DNA of 64,000 nt from Bdellovibrio bacteriovorus (GTDB taxonomy: Bacteria; Bdellovibrionota; Bdellovibrionia; Bdellovibrionales; Bdellovibrionaceae). The stretch is from contig NZ_CP102930.1 in assembly GCF_025558485.1 (NCBI RefSeq), positions 2,790,001 through 2,854,000 of the forward strand. The letters run 5' to 3'. Of this stretch, positions 27,529 to 36,133 are shown piece after piece (the first letter of the stretch is position 1; each line of letters begins with the position of its first letter). Position numbers and translations under genes: made by a program. The notes beneath the pieces are model-generated. The model was not told the origin of the DNA and did not search any database. It saw only the letters and a list, made by a program, of their open reading frames with translations.

Positions 27529-28667
27529 TGCGTTTGTTATTTGCTGTTCTTGTGACCGTGTTTTCCTCTGTATCCCATGCGATTTATTTTCCATTGCCGG
27601 CGGGGCACCGCGAGGCTTTTATGGGGAATGTGGGTGGCGCGATGGAGGCCTCACCGGGAAATGCCTTGTACAATCCTGCGGGTTTGGGGTTTCGTTCTAC
27701 CAATAAATTATCCCTGTCCGTCAGCGGAACGGCCTTGACCAGCCATGAAATGAAAAGTGAAAAAAGTGACTTAAGTCCCAGTGATTATTCTGTGCGACCG
27801 CTGATGGCTGCGGGAATTTATCCGACATCGATGGGGACGGTGGCCGTGTTTGTGGCCAGCCCGATGATGTTAAGTCTGGGGGGCTTTGTGGACACTCAGG
27901 ATGGTGTGTATAGCACATCCTCTTTGAGCAGTATGGACAGTCAGCTTTTGAAAGTCGGTGCGGCTTTTGGTTCTTCCCATGGTGACAGTTTTTCCTGGGG
28001 GATTTCTTCCGGGGTGCAGTTGGGAAATTCCAAGACTCATACTTACAGCAAGGTGCGCACGGGCGGAAATCTGTATGCTTCGGTGTTTGCAGAAACAGAA
28101 TCTAAAATGAAAGGTGTCTTTGTTCTGCCGGGTGTGCAGGTGAAGCCCATGGCCAATTGGACGGTGGGTTTTTCGGCGCAGTTTATTCCTGTGATGCTTG
28201 AATCCAAGTCCGTAGAGTACACGGCTGTTCACTATGCAGCGACTCCGAACACGGTGAACGAGGAAACGGATTCTTTTACTCCTGTTAACGAGTCTCCGTA
28301 TTATCTGCGTTTTGCCAACGGATTTAATCTGATGGCCGGGAATGATGTCTTTGTGGACGTGACTTATTCGTCCGAATCCTCAATGAACGATTCCGATGGC
28401 AAAGTGGAAACGGATGAGGCGTTCTTTATGTATTCCATCGGCTGGAGAAACAAGAGCTTTGAAAGCTGGCAACCGATGGCCGGATACAATTATTCAGCGC
28501 TGGAAAGTGCCACGAATCATTTAAGCTCTGCCGGGGTTGCTTTTGTACGTGGACGAAGTGAGCTGATTTTGGGTGGATACTACATGGCTTCGGTGCCGAA
28601 GGAAGCCAACTCCAGATTTGAATACTCCAGTTACGGGTTTATGTTTTCAAGCAATGTGGCTTATTAA
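27528..28667 (+). CDS. Outer membrane beta-barrel protein, FadL/OmpP1-like layout
   Basis: A 379-residue exported protein. The signal peptide ends near SHAIY; then GGAMEASPGNALYNPAGLG is the N-terminal plug-like motif of FadL/OmpP1 proteins. Alternating strands follow to a C-terminal aromatic Tyr. It probably passes hydrophobic compounds or works as a structural porin. The layout matches the barrel at 18611, including a gap-rich middle and an aromatic end, so it is a likely paralogue. It overlaps the helicase gene by one base and the opposite 38-residue gene by four bases. Confidence 0.68.
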   Translation: MRLLFAVLVTVFSSVSHAIYFPLPAGHREAFMGNVGGAMEASPGNALYNPAGLGFRSTNKLSLSVSGTALTSHEMKSEKSDLSPSDYSVRPLMAAGIYPTSMGTVAVFVASPMMLSLGGFVDTQDGVYSTSSLSSMDSQLLKVGAAFGSSHGDSFSWGISSGVQLGNSKTHTYSKVRTGGNLYASVFAETESKMKGVFVLPGVQVKPMANWTVGFSAQFIPVMLESKSVEYTAVHYAATPNTVNEETDSFTPVNESPYYLRFANGFNLMAGNDVFVDVTYSSESSMNDSDGKVETDEAFFMYSIGWRNKSFESWQPMAGYNYSALESATNHLSSAGVAFVRGRSELILGGYYMASVPKEANSRFEYSSYGFMFSSNVAY

Positions 28668-28780
28668 AGAATCCACATCAGATCGCGCAACATTCCGATC
28701 ACCAGTATAATCAGAAGAGTTTGTACAACCAGCGCCACATAGAACCAGGGCGATAGTTTTTTCTGCGGAGCTCTTTCCAT
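28664..28780 (-). CDS. Small single-span membrane protein (38 residues)
   Basis: The minus-strand frame starts at ATG 28780 and ends at 28666-28664. The product has a positively charged N-terminus (MERAPQKK), one membrane segment of about 20 residues (FYVALVVQTLLIILVIGM) and a short tail RDLMWIL. An AAGGA sits five bases before the ATG. No other frame accounts for these bases. Such proteins often modulate larger membrane complexes, but no function is claimed. Confidence 0.6.
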   Translation of the reverse strand: MERAPQKKLSPWFYVALVVQTLLIILVIGMLRDLMWIL

Positions 28781-28886
28781 GGTTTTCCTTATTGTTGATT
28801 AAATGTTCTGAGTGGCAACAGTCGATACGGGAAACCACGATATGTTTAGTATCGGTTGTTTTTTAAAATATGAACATCCCCCACAT

Positions 28887-28912
28887 AGATGATCCTGTTA
28901 CATTGATCATCT
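28887..28912 (+). promoter_or_regulatory. Inverted repeat upstream of hppD
   Basis: AGATGATC and GATCATCT form an exact 8-bp inverted repeat with a 10-base spacer, about 107 bases before the hppD start. It resembles a dimeric regulator site; the regulator is unknown. It does not match the TyrR box. Confidence 0.4.
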
Positions 28913-29018
28913 GTAATAAAAGACATCTAAATGATTGATATTCCTAAGTTTAATCATGCTTGAATAAGCGTGGGATTAGGGCTACTGTCAGCACCATATA
29001 AGTAACTATGGAGGACTC

Positions 29019-30077
29019 ATGGCTCAAATCACAGAGCAAAATCCTGTTGGCCTTAACGGGGTTGATTTCATCGAATATTCCGGCCCTGATGCACATTTCT
29101 TTGAACAAGTTTTCAAGCGCTACGCTTTCAAGGAAGTAGGTCAGGTGCATGGCAAGAACATCAAACTTTTCCGTCAAGGTGATATCAATTTCATTTTGAA
29201 CTGCGAACCTCAGACTTTCGCCACTGACTTTGCCAAACTTCATGGCCCGTGCGTTTGTGCGACAGGCTTCCGTGTGATTGATGCTGAACATGCTTTCAAA
29301 ACGGCTGTGGCTCGCGGAGCACGTCCTTACGAAGGCAATGATCATCAAAAAGGGGCTACACCATTCCCGGCAATTTACGGGATCGGCGACTCTTTGATCT
29401 ACTTCATGGATCAGAAAAATCACGACAAACTGTACAATGAAATCTTCCAGGTGAAGCCGGAAGACAAAGCTCCAGTCGGAGTGGGTTTCACAGTTGTGGA
29501 TCACTTCACCAACAATGTGCCCAAGGGTGAAATGGACAAATGGCAAAGATTCTACGAAGACGTATTTGGCTTCTATGAGGCTAAATTCTTCGATATTCGT
29601 GGCTCCAAGACAGGTCTGCTTTCCCGCGCGATGAGATCCCCTTGCGGTAAATTCTCTGTACCTATCAATGAGCCGACAGAGGATAAATCCCAGATTCAGG
29701 AATATCTTGATGAATATAAAGGTTCTGGTATCCAGCACATCGCTTTGCTGACGAACGATATCAACTATTCTTTGGAATCATTGAAAAGCAGCGACATTCA
29801 GTTCCTGACGCCTCCGCCGCACGCTTACTATGAAATGATCCCAGAACGTGTGCCGGGTGTGTCTGAAGATATTTCCCGTCTGGAAAAGAATGCGATTCTT
29901 GTGGATGGTGACAAAGAAGGCCGTTATCTTCTGCAAATCTTCACCAAGAACACTTTTGGTCCGATCTTCTATGAACTGATTCAGCGTAAAGGCCATGATG
30001 GTTTTGGTGACGGAAACTTCCAGGCTTTGTTTGATGCAATTGAGCGCGATCAGCGTGAACGCGGTTACTTGACGTAG
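29019..30077 (+). CDS. hppD: 4-hydroxyphenylpyruvate dioxygenase
   Basis: HPPD converts 4-hydroxyphenylpyruvate to homogentisate, a central step of tyrosine degradation. The 352-residue vicinal-oxygen-chelate protein has the three iron ligands in VVDHFT (His), IQHIAL (His) and FYELIQRKG (Glu), and the conserved FGDGNFQALF region at the C-terminus. Length is normal. GGAGG stands just before the ATG. It precedes ribD by seven bases. The phenylalanine hydroxylase at 33282 supplies tyrosine upstream in the same pathway; the homogentisate dioxygenase gene is not in this window. Confidence 0.95.
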   Translation: MAQITEQNPVGLNGVDFIEYSGPDAHFFEQVFKRYAFKEVGQVHGKNIKLFRQGDINFILNCEPQTFATDFAKLHGPCVCATGFRVIDAEHAFKTAVARGARPYEGNDHQKGATPFPAIYGIGDSLIYFMDQKNHDKLYNEIFQVKPEDKAPVGVGFTVVDHFTNNVPKGEMDKWQRFYEDVFGFYEAKFFDIRGSKTGLLSRAMRSPCGKFSVPINEPTEDKSQIQEYLDEYKGSGIQHIALLTNDINYSLESLKSSDIQFLTPPPHAYYEMIPERVPGVSEDISRLEKNAILVDGDKEGRYLLQIFTKNTFGPIFYELIQRKGHDGFGDGNFQALFDAIERDQRERGYLT

Positions 30078-30084
30078 GTGATTT

Positions 30085-31269
30085 ATGGATATGATTCGCT
30101 CCGTTCCTGTTCCGGCTCTGGGTACCAAGCTTTCGGCTGAAGAAGCCATGAGGCTGGCTATCAGTGAGGCGTACAAAGGAGCGACGCGGGTCAGTCCGAA
30201 CCCTTTGGTGGGGGCTGTGATTCTGGATGCTCAGGGCGGATTTCTGTCGGCCGGGCATCACGAATTTTACGGCGGCCCTCATGCAGAAGTGAATGCGCTG
30301 AAGGACCTGAAACCTGAACAGCTTAAGGGGGCACACGCTTTTGTGACGCTGGAGCCTTGCGCGCATGAGGGAAAAACCCCGTCTTGTGCAAAAATGATGG
30401 CCAAGCTGCCATTAAAAAAAGTCACCTTCGGTTTGATCGATCCGAACCCTTTAGTGGCCGGGCAGGGGGCCGAGATTCTTCGTCAGGCAGGCATCCAGGC
30501 AGAGGTGTTTTCCTCTGCCGATCCGGTTCTGGAGGGTCGTTTGAAGCTGGCACTTGAAGAGGTTTGCGAAGCCTTTCTTTGGAACTTCCGTCAGAAAAAA
30601 GTTTTTGTGTCTTTAAAGATGGCCTCCAGTCTGGATGGTCAGGTGGCTTTAAAATCCGGTGAAAGTCAGTGGATTACCGGACCTGAATCCCGTGAATATG
30701 TGCATTATGTTCGCGGCTGCCACGATGCTGTTTTGGTGGGAAAGGGCACGATTGAATTCGACAACCCTTCCTTGAATATTCGCCATTCCACGATCAGCAA
30801 AAAAAATAAGGTGGTCGTCATCGATGCAGAGGCCGAGCTGCTTCCCAAATTTGCTCACTTGAAGCTGGCGGATGTGCATGATCCGGCGGATGTTTTCTGG
30901 TGTGTGGCTGAAGAACTTCAGGAAAAGGTCGAAGAGCTTCGTCAGTCTTTGGGAAAGGCACCGCAGATTGTTTATGTGAAAACCCGTGTCGGTGGGGACC
31001 TGGATTTACAGGATCTTTTGGCCAAACTTTATACTCAAGGTATTCGCTCTGTGATGGTTGAGGGTGGGGCTTTTACGGCCAGCTCCTTTATCAAAGAAGC
31101 CTTGGTAAATCGCATTTATATGTTTCAGGCGCCGATCATCATGGGATCTGGCGGTTCCCGCTCGTGGACAGAGACAATCCGTATCAACGCTATGCTGGAT
31201 AAGATCCAGATTCACAATCCCCATTACCTGACTTTCGGTAACGATTTCATGATCACGGGAACCTTTTAA
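30085..31269 (+). CDS. ribD: Riboflavin biosynthesis protein RibD (deaminase/reductase)
   Basis: A bifunctional 394-residue enzyme of riboflavin synthesis. The N-terminal zinc deaminase (about 15-150) has GPHAE and EPCAHEGKTPSC, the zinc-binding residues. The C-terminal NADPH reductase (about 175-394) begins VFVSLKMASSLDGQVAL and includes VMVEGGAF. It sits seven bases after hppD and no other rib genes follow, so its grouping is by proximity, not a rib operon. The start lies within a plausible ribosome-binding context (GGTGATTT before ATG). Confidence 0.93.
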   Translation: MDMIRSVPVPALGTKLSAEEAMRLAISEAYKGATRVSPNPLVGAVILDAQGGFLSAGHHEFYGGPHAEVNALKDLKPEQLKGAHAFVTLEPCAHEGKTPSCAKMMAKLPLKKVTFGLIDPNPLVAGQGAEILRQAGIQAEVFSSADPVLEGRLKLALEEVCEAFLWNFRQKKVFVSLKMASSLDGQVALKSGESQWITGPESREYVHYVRGCHDAVLVGKGTIEFDNPSLNIRHSTISKKNKVVVIDAEAELLPKFAHLKLADVHDPADVFWCVAEELQEKVEELRQSLGKAPQIVYVKTRVGGDLDLQDLLAKLYTQGIRSVMVEGGAFTASSFIKEALVNRIYMFQAPIIMGSGGSRSWTETIRINAMLDKIQIHNPHYLTFGNDFMITGTF

Positions 31270-31385
31270 ACCCTTCCGTACTTTTAATAGTGCAACCCCC
31301 ACAAAGATGCTAAAACCAAAAGGTACCTGCTTACTTTTGCAGAAGCGCTGCGTTGGTAAGTGGGGAAGGTAATTTCGGGGGCTCT

Positions 31386-31799
31386 ATGGAACAAACAGCA
31401 CAGAAACTAGACTATCGTTGGGTTCGCTCTAACAAAGGGGCTTTAGCTGGCGTTTGTAAGGGTTTGGGCGATGCTTTGGGGATTGAAACTTGGATACTGC
31501 GCGTCATTTGGTTGATTGCGGTTCTTTGGTTTGGTTCTGGAATCTTGTTTTATTTGATCTTAGCGGTCTGTTTGCCCCGCGTCGATAGACTGGACCAAGC
31601 TCTAGATAGAAAGCTTCTTGGAGTCTGTGCTAGAATATCTAAACGATACCAGATTGAGGTGGGGATCGTAAGAACGGGATTTGTTCTGTTTTTGCTGGTC
31701 ACATTTGGAGCCGCAATTCTGGGATACGGCCTTTGTTACTTCTTAATTCCCAAGGCCGATGAATCCGCAAGTCGCTCAAAGAGCGCAGGAGTATTTTAA
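31386..31799 (+). CDS. Double PspC-domain membrane protein
   Basis: A 137-residue inner-membrane protein made of two PspC-like units. The first (about 8-60) has KGALAGVCKGLGDALG and a membrane helix; the second (about 72-125) has LLGVCARISKRYQIEV and another helix. PspC proteins sense envelope stress; tandem copies are less common. ATG 31386 is preferred to a start 11 codons upstream because of the GGGGG-containing region just before it. The following coiled-coil gene begins six bases later, suggesting a functional unit. Confidence 0.78.
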   Translation: MEQTAQKLDYRWVRSNKGALAGVCKGLGDALGIETWILRVIWLIAVLWFGSGILFYLILAVCLPRVDRLDQALDRKLLGVCARISKRYQIEVGIVRTGFVLFLLVTFGAAILGYGLCYFLIPKADESASRSKSAGVF

Positions 31800-31804
31800 T
31801 TTAT

Positions 31805-32233
31805 ATGGGTGATGACAGTAGTAGGTCGATCGTAAAATCCCTTAAAAACGAATGGTCTTTGTTTCTGGAAGCTTTCCAGGGTGAGGACCATGAATCCGAA
31901 AAGAAATCACAAGATTCACAAGACGCTTTTGCTCACGGGCAGTTGGAGGTTCTGGACCTCGATCAGATTCGTGAAATGACCAAGGCGTTGGTGGAAGACC
32001 GTAAAAAACTCAATCAAAAGCTGGAATCCTTGTCCAAGGAAATCGACTTGAACTCTGCCAAACTGGAAAGTCTGCGTTTGGTGGGAGGGCAGGAAGATGA
32101 AACCATGAACCGCATCAGCGAGCTTCATGATCTGGGGCAAAGCATGGCGCAAGCTCTGCAAAAGCTTGATAAAAAACTGCGATCCATCCGTGAACAGGAA
32201 GATCGTTTGAACGAGGAGCTTCTGACATCCTAA
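31805..32233 (+). CDS. Coiled-coil protein of unknown function
   Basis: A soluble 142-residue protein. The first 50 residues are acidic and low in hydrophobics; residues 55-140 form a long heptad-rich coiled coil with many Lys, Glu and Leu. There is no signal peptide or membrane segment. The stop overlaps the next start (TAATG), and the PspC gene lies six bases upstream, so it may be a cytoplasmic partner of the PspC protein, analogous in position to PspA-type partners. It is not itself a PspA. Confidence 0.65.
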   Translation: MGDDSSRSIVKSLKNEWSLFLEAFQGEDHESEKKSQDSQDAFAHGQLEVLDLDQIREMTKALVEDRKKLNQKLESLSKEIDLNSAKLESLRLVGGQEDETMNRISELHDLGQSMAQALQKLDKKLRSIREQEDRLNEELLTS

Positions 32234-32481
32234 TGGGATGGTGGCTGCTTTTTCCTTTGATGGTGATGGCGGACTTTGCTTTTACGGGCAAGGTCCTTTC
32301 CCTGCAAAAAAATCCGCTGAAAAATAACTATCTGGTGACAATGGCGACAGTATCAATCCCTTTGGAAGTTGATAAGGGGGCCGACTATCGTTGTATGCAG
32401 AAAGCGCTAAAGTCTCAGGAAGTTGTTGAATTCACCTTTGATTCAAAGCTGATGAAGATCCGTTCGTGCAAGCACCCTTAG
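32233..32481 (+). CDS. Small exported protein of unknown function
   Basis: An 82-residue protein with a short hydrophobic N-terminus and a single alpha/beta stretch. Two cysteines near the end (YRCMQKAL, RSCKHP) could form a disulphide. The start codon overlaps the stop of the coiled-coil gene by one base, so the three genes from 31386 form a coupled unit. No family was recognised. Confidence 0.6.
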   Translation: MGWWLLFPLMVMADFAFTGKVLSLQKNPLKNNYLVTMATVSIPLEVDKGADYRCMQKALKSQEVVEFTFDSKLMKIRSCKHP

Positions 32482-32490
32482 GCTATTGGC

Positions 32491-33282
32491 CTATTGATTG
32501 TTGTCGCGCTTTTGGAGCTCTTTCCATTCCCGCAGTTTACGAATGCTTTGCTGAAGAACGGTTTCTAAAATCACCAGTTCTTTCTTCGTCGGTGTGTTTT
32601 GCAAAAGCATACGGCGCAGAACTGTGAAGACATTGATCTTTCTTTGGCGGGTCAGATCAAAACCCATTTCTTCCAGCCAAATTTTCAAAGTTTGTTCGGG
32701 ATTGATGCCCTCGATACCTTGAGGTGCTCTACGAATCTTACCGCCATCAAGCTTGGTGCGATCTCCGCCCCAGGCGCGTCTTAGGCCGAACATGCCCAGC
32801 AGTGTGGCTTGGGCCAGATTCAGGCTCCAGTTTTCGCCGAAGGTCGGAATGCAGGCGCAGAAGTTGGCGTGTTCCAGATCTTCTCCGGCAAGCCCCCAGT
32901 CCTCGGGACCAAAAATCAAATGCAATACATAGGGAACTTCGCTCTGCACCTGAAACTGCGGGGATTTTGAAGCGATATCCTGAAAGACCTCTTCCATGTC
33001 GCGCACCTGGCGGCCTTTGCCATCGCGGGCGGTGAAGGCCACTTTGATGCTTTCGGGTTCTTTAGCCAAAAAATCATCCCAAGAGCCGTACACTGTGCGG
33101 TTCTGTAAACCTGTTTGTCCGGTCGCGGCCGCCTGCTGAGCTTCATAGGTCAGTTCGCATTGGGGATCAATCAGGATCAACTTTTCAGCACCCATATTGC
33201 TCATGGCTCTGGACGTGGCGCCGACATTGCGCTCATAGATTGTGCGAACCAGAACAATGCGAACTTCAAAAGGACGTTTCAT
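32491..33282 (-). CDS. trmJ: tRNA/rRNA methyltransferase of the TrmJ/SpoU family
   Basis: A 263-residue SPOUT methyltransferase that probably 2'-O-methylates tRNA near position 32. The N-terminal IVLVRTIYERNVGATSRA is motif 1; FGPEDWGL and SLNLAQATLL are the motif 2 and 3 elements forming the knotted SAM site. The long C-terminal helical extension is typical of TrmJ. It is translationally coupled to the phenylalanine hydroxylase gene (one-base overlap), although the functions are unrelated. The exact target nucleotide is not certain from sequence. Confidence 0.82.
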   Translation of the reverse strand: MKRPFEVRIVLVRTIYERNVGATSRAMSNMGAEKLILIDPQCELTYEAQQAAATGQTGLQNRTVYGSWDDFLAKEPESIKVAFTARDGKGRQVRDMEEVFQDIASKSPQFQVQSEVPYVLHLIFGPEDWGLAGEDLEHANFCACIPTFGENWSLNLAQATLLGMFGLRRAWGGDRTKLDGGKIRRAPQGIEGINPEQTLKIWLEEMGFDLTRQRKINVFTVLRRMLLQNTPTKKELVILETVLQQSIRKLREWKELQKRDNNQ

Positions 33283-35024
33283 TAAAGGGCTCCCGCCAGT
33301 ACCAGACCATCAGCGATCAAGCCGCTTGTTTTTTCGTCTTTAGATGCAAGCTGGGACAGATCTTTTTCAAGCTGGGTTTTCAGTGAAGACTGAGGAGCTC
33401 GTGACAATACCAGCTCCAGAGCTTCCAAATACAACAACCAATCCTGCGGAGCCACTGTTTTGTGTTCAGTCAGAAGCTTTTCCAAGGTGGACGACAAAGT
33501 CTCGCCCTGAAGTTTGTCTTCGCGAGCTTTTCTTAAAGCGGCATAAAGTGACTGACGTTTTAATTCGGTTTCAGAATATTTCGGAGCTGGTACGCGCTTG
33601 GCAACAAAGTCCGTGGTTTCGCCATAAGCTTCGCGGTCCGCCGGACCACCAAAGACAGACACCACACTGGAACCGACTGCCATATCAAACGTGCCCCATT
33701 CCGGAGCAAACAAAATGCGATCCTGCAATTTTACGGAAGCATTTTTCAGACTTAACAAAATTGTTTTTCCATCACGAACCAAGCGGGATTGAACTTCGCC
33801 TGTGACAACCACGCCGGAAGCATATTCCAAATGCACGGTTTTCCCCGGAGCGACGTTCAGGGACGCCCATTCCGCATCGGTGAAAGTGGACGGGCACTTG
33901 CCCGGCTGAGCTTTCAGGAAGCCAACAGGGGTCCCAAATCCATGAGCGTGATATGCTTTATCATGCCCTGACAATTCTTTATCCTGATAGGACAACTGCG
34001 ACGGGCCTTGCAACCGCAAGTAGGCCGCAACACCCGTGGAATCGGTGATGGCTTCAATGATTTGCCCTGAAACCTGAATACCTGAATTAAACTCTGCTGT
34101 ATTGACGGATTCAGCCTGGATGGCTTTATGCAGACCCTTAAGGCCGCCTACACGGAAGGCCATTTGGTCGGCCATTTCATCCAGAACCTGAACCAGATTT
34201 TTGAAATCTGTCGCCACAAACAACTGTGGCTGAGGCTCGGTAATATCATAGCTGGTCTTAATGCAATCCACAGTCAGAGGAATTTTTTGAACCTTGGCAC
34301 TTAAGCACCACTTGGATTCACCCACACTGGAAAGCAGACCTGCACCAAAGATTTTTGGATTGTTCAATTCACCGATCAGCCCGTATTCCGCAGTCCACCA
34401 ATTCATACGGGAAAGCTCAGAGGCTTCAGAAATATGGGAAATACTTTTTCCCACTTTGTCCAGATGCTCTTCCGCGGCTTTTACCTGTTCTGGTGTTGAT
34501 GCCGGATTTTCCTTGATGTCAGACAGGTCGCGGATGGCTTCGTAAAGATCCAGATCCTCTTTGCTGATGATGGCTTTCTTGGCCACCTGTGCGTATCTGC
34601 GCAGGTAATCAGAAAACTCCGGATGAATTAGAATCGGCGCATGTCCTGCCGCCTCATGAACAATGTCCGGAGCGGGAGTGTACAGCAAATGATCCAAAGT
34701 GCGCATATCAGAGGCGATCGGCAGAACCCCCAGGGATTGCAGTTCCATAAAGGCTGCCGGTGGAATGAATCCACTGACGGGCAGGGCTTTCCAGCCAAAA
34801 TCCTGCAACTTTTTACTGACGTCCTCAATACGCGGAATGCGTTCGATGTCGATTCCTGTTTTTGCAAGACCTTCCACATAGCATTCGTGAGCGTGCTTGG
34901 ACAAGAAGGCTTTTAACTGGCGCAAAACATAGCGCCAGACGGCCTGATCAATGGCCGTGTATTTTTCGTAGTGTTGTTCTACGACGTATTTTCTTAAGTG
35001 TGGCGGTAGAAAGTCCGTCTCCAT
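33282..35024 (-). CDS. phhA: Aromatic amino acid hydroxylase (phenylalanine 4-monooxygenase type), extended
   Basis: A 580-residue pterin-dependent non-haem iron enzyme, predicted to make tyrosine from phenylalanine. The iron site is HEAAGHAP with an upstream DIVHEA context, and the substrate region TLDHLLYTPAPD is conserved. The catalytic part occupies the first 290 residues. The last 290 form an extra domain that is not part of classical 260-300 residue bacterial PhhA. The ATG at 35024 follows GAGAG. Its neighbours trmJ and hldD are housekeeping genes; HPPD lies 4 kb away on the other strand. Confidence 0.87.
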   Translation of the reverse strand: METDFLPPHLRKYVVEQHYEKYTAIDQAVWRYVLRQLKAFLSKHAHECYVEGLAKTGIDIERIPRIEDVSKKLQDFGWKALPVSGFIPPAAFMELQSLGVLPIASDMRTLDHLLYTPAPDIVHEAAGHAPILIHPEFSDYLRRYAQVAKKAIISKEDLDLYEAIRDLSDIKENPASTPEQVKAAEEHLDKVGKSISHISEASELSRMNWWTAEYGLIGELNNPKIFGAGLLSSVGESKWCLSAKVQKIPLTVDCIKTSYDITEPQPQLFVATDFKNLVQVLDEMADQMAFRVGGLKGLHKAIQAESVNTAEFNSGIQVSGQIIEAITDSTGVAAYLRLQGPSQLSYQDKELSGHDKAYHAHGFGTPVGFLKAQPGKCPSTFTDAEWASLNVAPGKTVHLEYASGVVVTGEVQSRLVRDGKTILLSLKNASVKLQDRILFAPEWGTFDMAVGSSVVSVFGGPADREAYGETTDFVAKRVPAPKYSETELKRQSLYAALRKAREDKLQGETLSSTLEKLLTEHKTVAPQDWLLYLEALELVLSRAPQSSLKTQLEKDLSQLASKDEKTSGLIADGLVLAGAL

Positions 35025-35038
35025 GAATTTACGCTCTC

Positions 35039-36007
35039 TTAAATGTCTTTGTCTTCTTTGGACAGATAGTTCTGAACATAATCGGCAACAGCTTTTTCCA
35101 AAGGCCATTTCGCCGGGCTCATGCCCGCTGCCAGCCACTTGTCGGTTTTTGCCTCGGTAAAGTACTGATACTGTCCGCGAATATTTTCCGGCATTTCCAG
35201 CCAGTTGATTTTCATATCTTTGCCCATGGCCTTAAACACACCACCAGCCAGATCCAGCCAGGTGCGTGGTTTGCCGAAGCCCATGTTGTAAACACCATTG
35301 GCAGGTTTTTTATCCATCAGCTCGGCCATCCAGCCGGTGACGTCTTTCACATACACGAAGTCGCGCATAAATTCGCCGTCTTTGTATTTTGGATCAGCGG
35401 ATTTAAACAGTCCCAAAGCGCCTGTGTCTTTGATTTGATTGTAAGCTTTGAACGCCACGCTGGACATCGGGCCTTTATGGTATTCATTCGGGCCAAAGAC
35501 ATTGAAGAATTTTAAACCATACCAGTGCGGCGGAGTTTTCGTCTGCTTCACCGCCCAGCGGTCGAACAGAACTTTGGATTCGCCGTACAAGTTCAGCGGA
35601 CGAAGTTGTTCTGGATCAGTGGTGTCGTCAAAGCCCAGTTCGCCAGCTCCGTAAGTCGCGGCACTGGAGGCGTAGATCATGGATTTGCCATGCTCTGCAC
35701 ACCATTCAAAGATTCTTTGGGTGTAGTGAGTGTTGTTTTCCCAAAGGAAGTTTTTGTTGGTTTCTGTAGTGGAAGAGCAAGCCCCCATATGAATGATCCA
35801 TGTGACTTTCTTTTTGGCTTCATCAGTTTCAAGGAATGGCCATAGCTCATCCTTCAGCAGGAATTTAGAGATTTTTTGCTTGCGAAGCAGGTTGCGTTCG
35901 TCCAATCCCACAGAGTCCACGGCGATCACATCGGTGAACCCTTTTTGGTTGAGTTCCCACACCATCACACTGCCAATAAAACCATTTGCGCCTGTTACGA
36001 TAATCAT
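35039..36007 (-). CDS. hldD: ADP-L-glycero-D-manno-heptose 6-epimerase
   Basis: HldD (RfaD) gives the heptose precursor of the LPS inner core. The 322-residue NAD(P)-binding protein begins TGANGFIG and has the catalytic YGESK (Tyr-x3-Lys) and YASSAATYG; GMSPAKWPLEKAVADYV near the C-terminus is a HldD signature. Fourteen bases separate it from phhA, so they may share a transcript. It indicates an LPS with heptose, in keeping with a Gram-negative envelope. Confidence 0.93.
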   Translation of the reverse strand: MIIVTGANGFIGSVMVWELNQKGFTDVIAVDSVGLDERNLLRKQKISKFLLKDELWPFLETDEAKKKVTWIIHMGACSSTTETNKNFLWENNTHYTQRIFEWCAEHGKSMIYASSAATYGAGELGFDDTTDPEQLRPLNLYGESKVLFDRWAVKQTKTPPHWYGLKFFNVFGPNEYHKGPMSSVAFKAYNQIKDTGALGLFKSADPKYKDGEFMRDFVYVKDVTGWMAELMDKKPANGVYNMGFGKPRTWLDLAGGVFKAMGKDMKINWLEMPENIRGQYQYFTEAKTDKWLAAGMSPAKWPLEKAVADYVQNYLSKEDKDI

Positions 36008-36133
36008 AGTGATTTTAAGGTATTACAGCCCCTGGGAAAGCTCAAGGCCGGGGGCGTTGTTTAGGCCCTTGGCGAACAGGAAAAAAGTTCCAAAATACAG
36101 CTCCGAAGTGCAACCAATTCGATCTGAGTGGGC

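Noticed and set aside
31310..31345. GGTACCT motif also found near 15100 (possible dispersed repeat)
   Set aside because: Only a short palindrome is shared; no longer match to support a repeat family.
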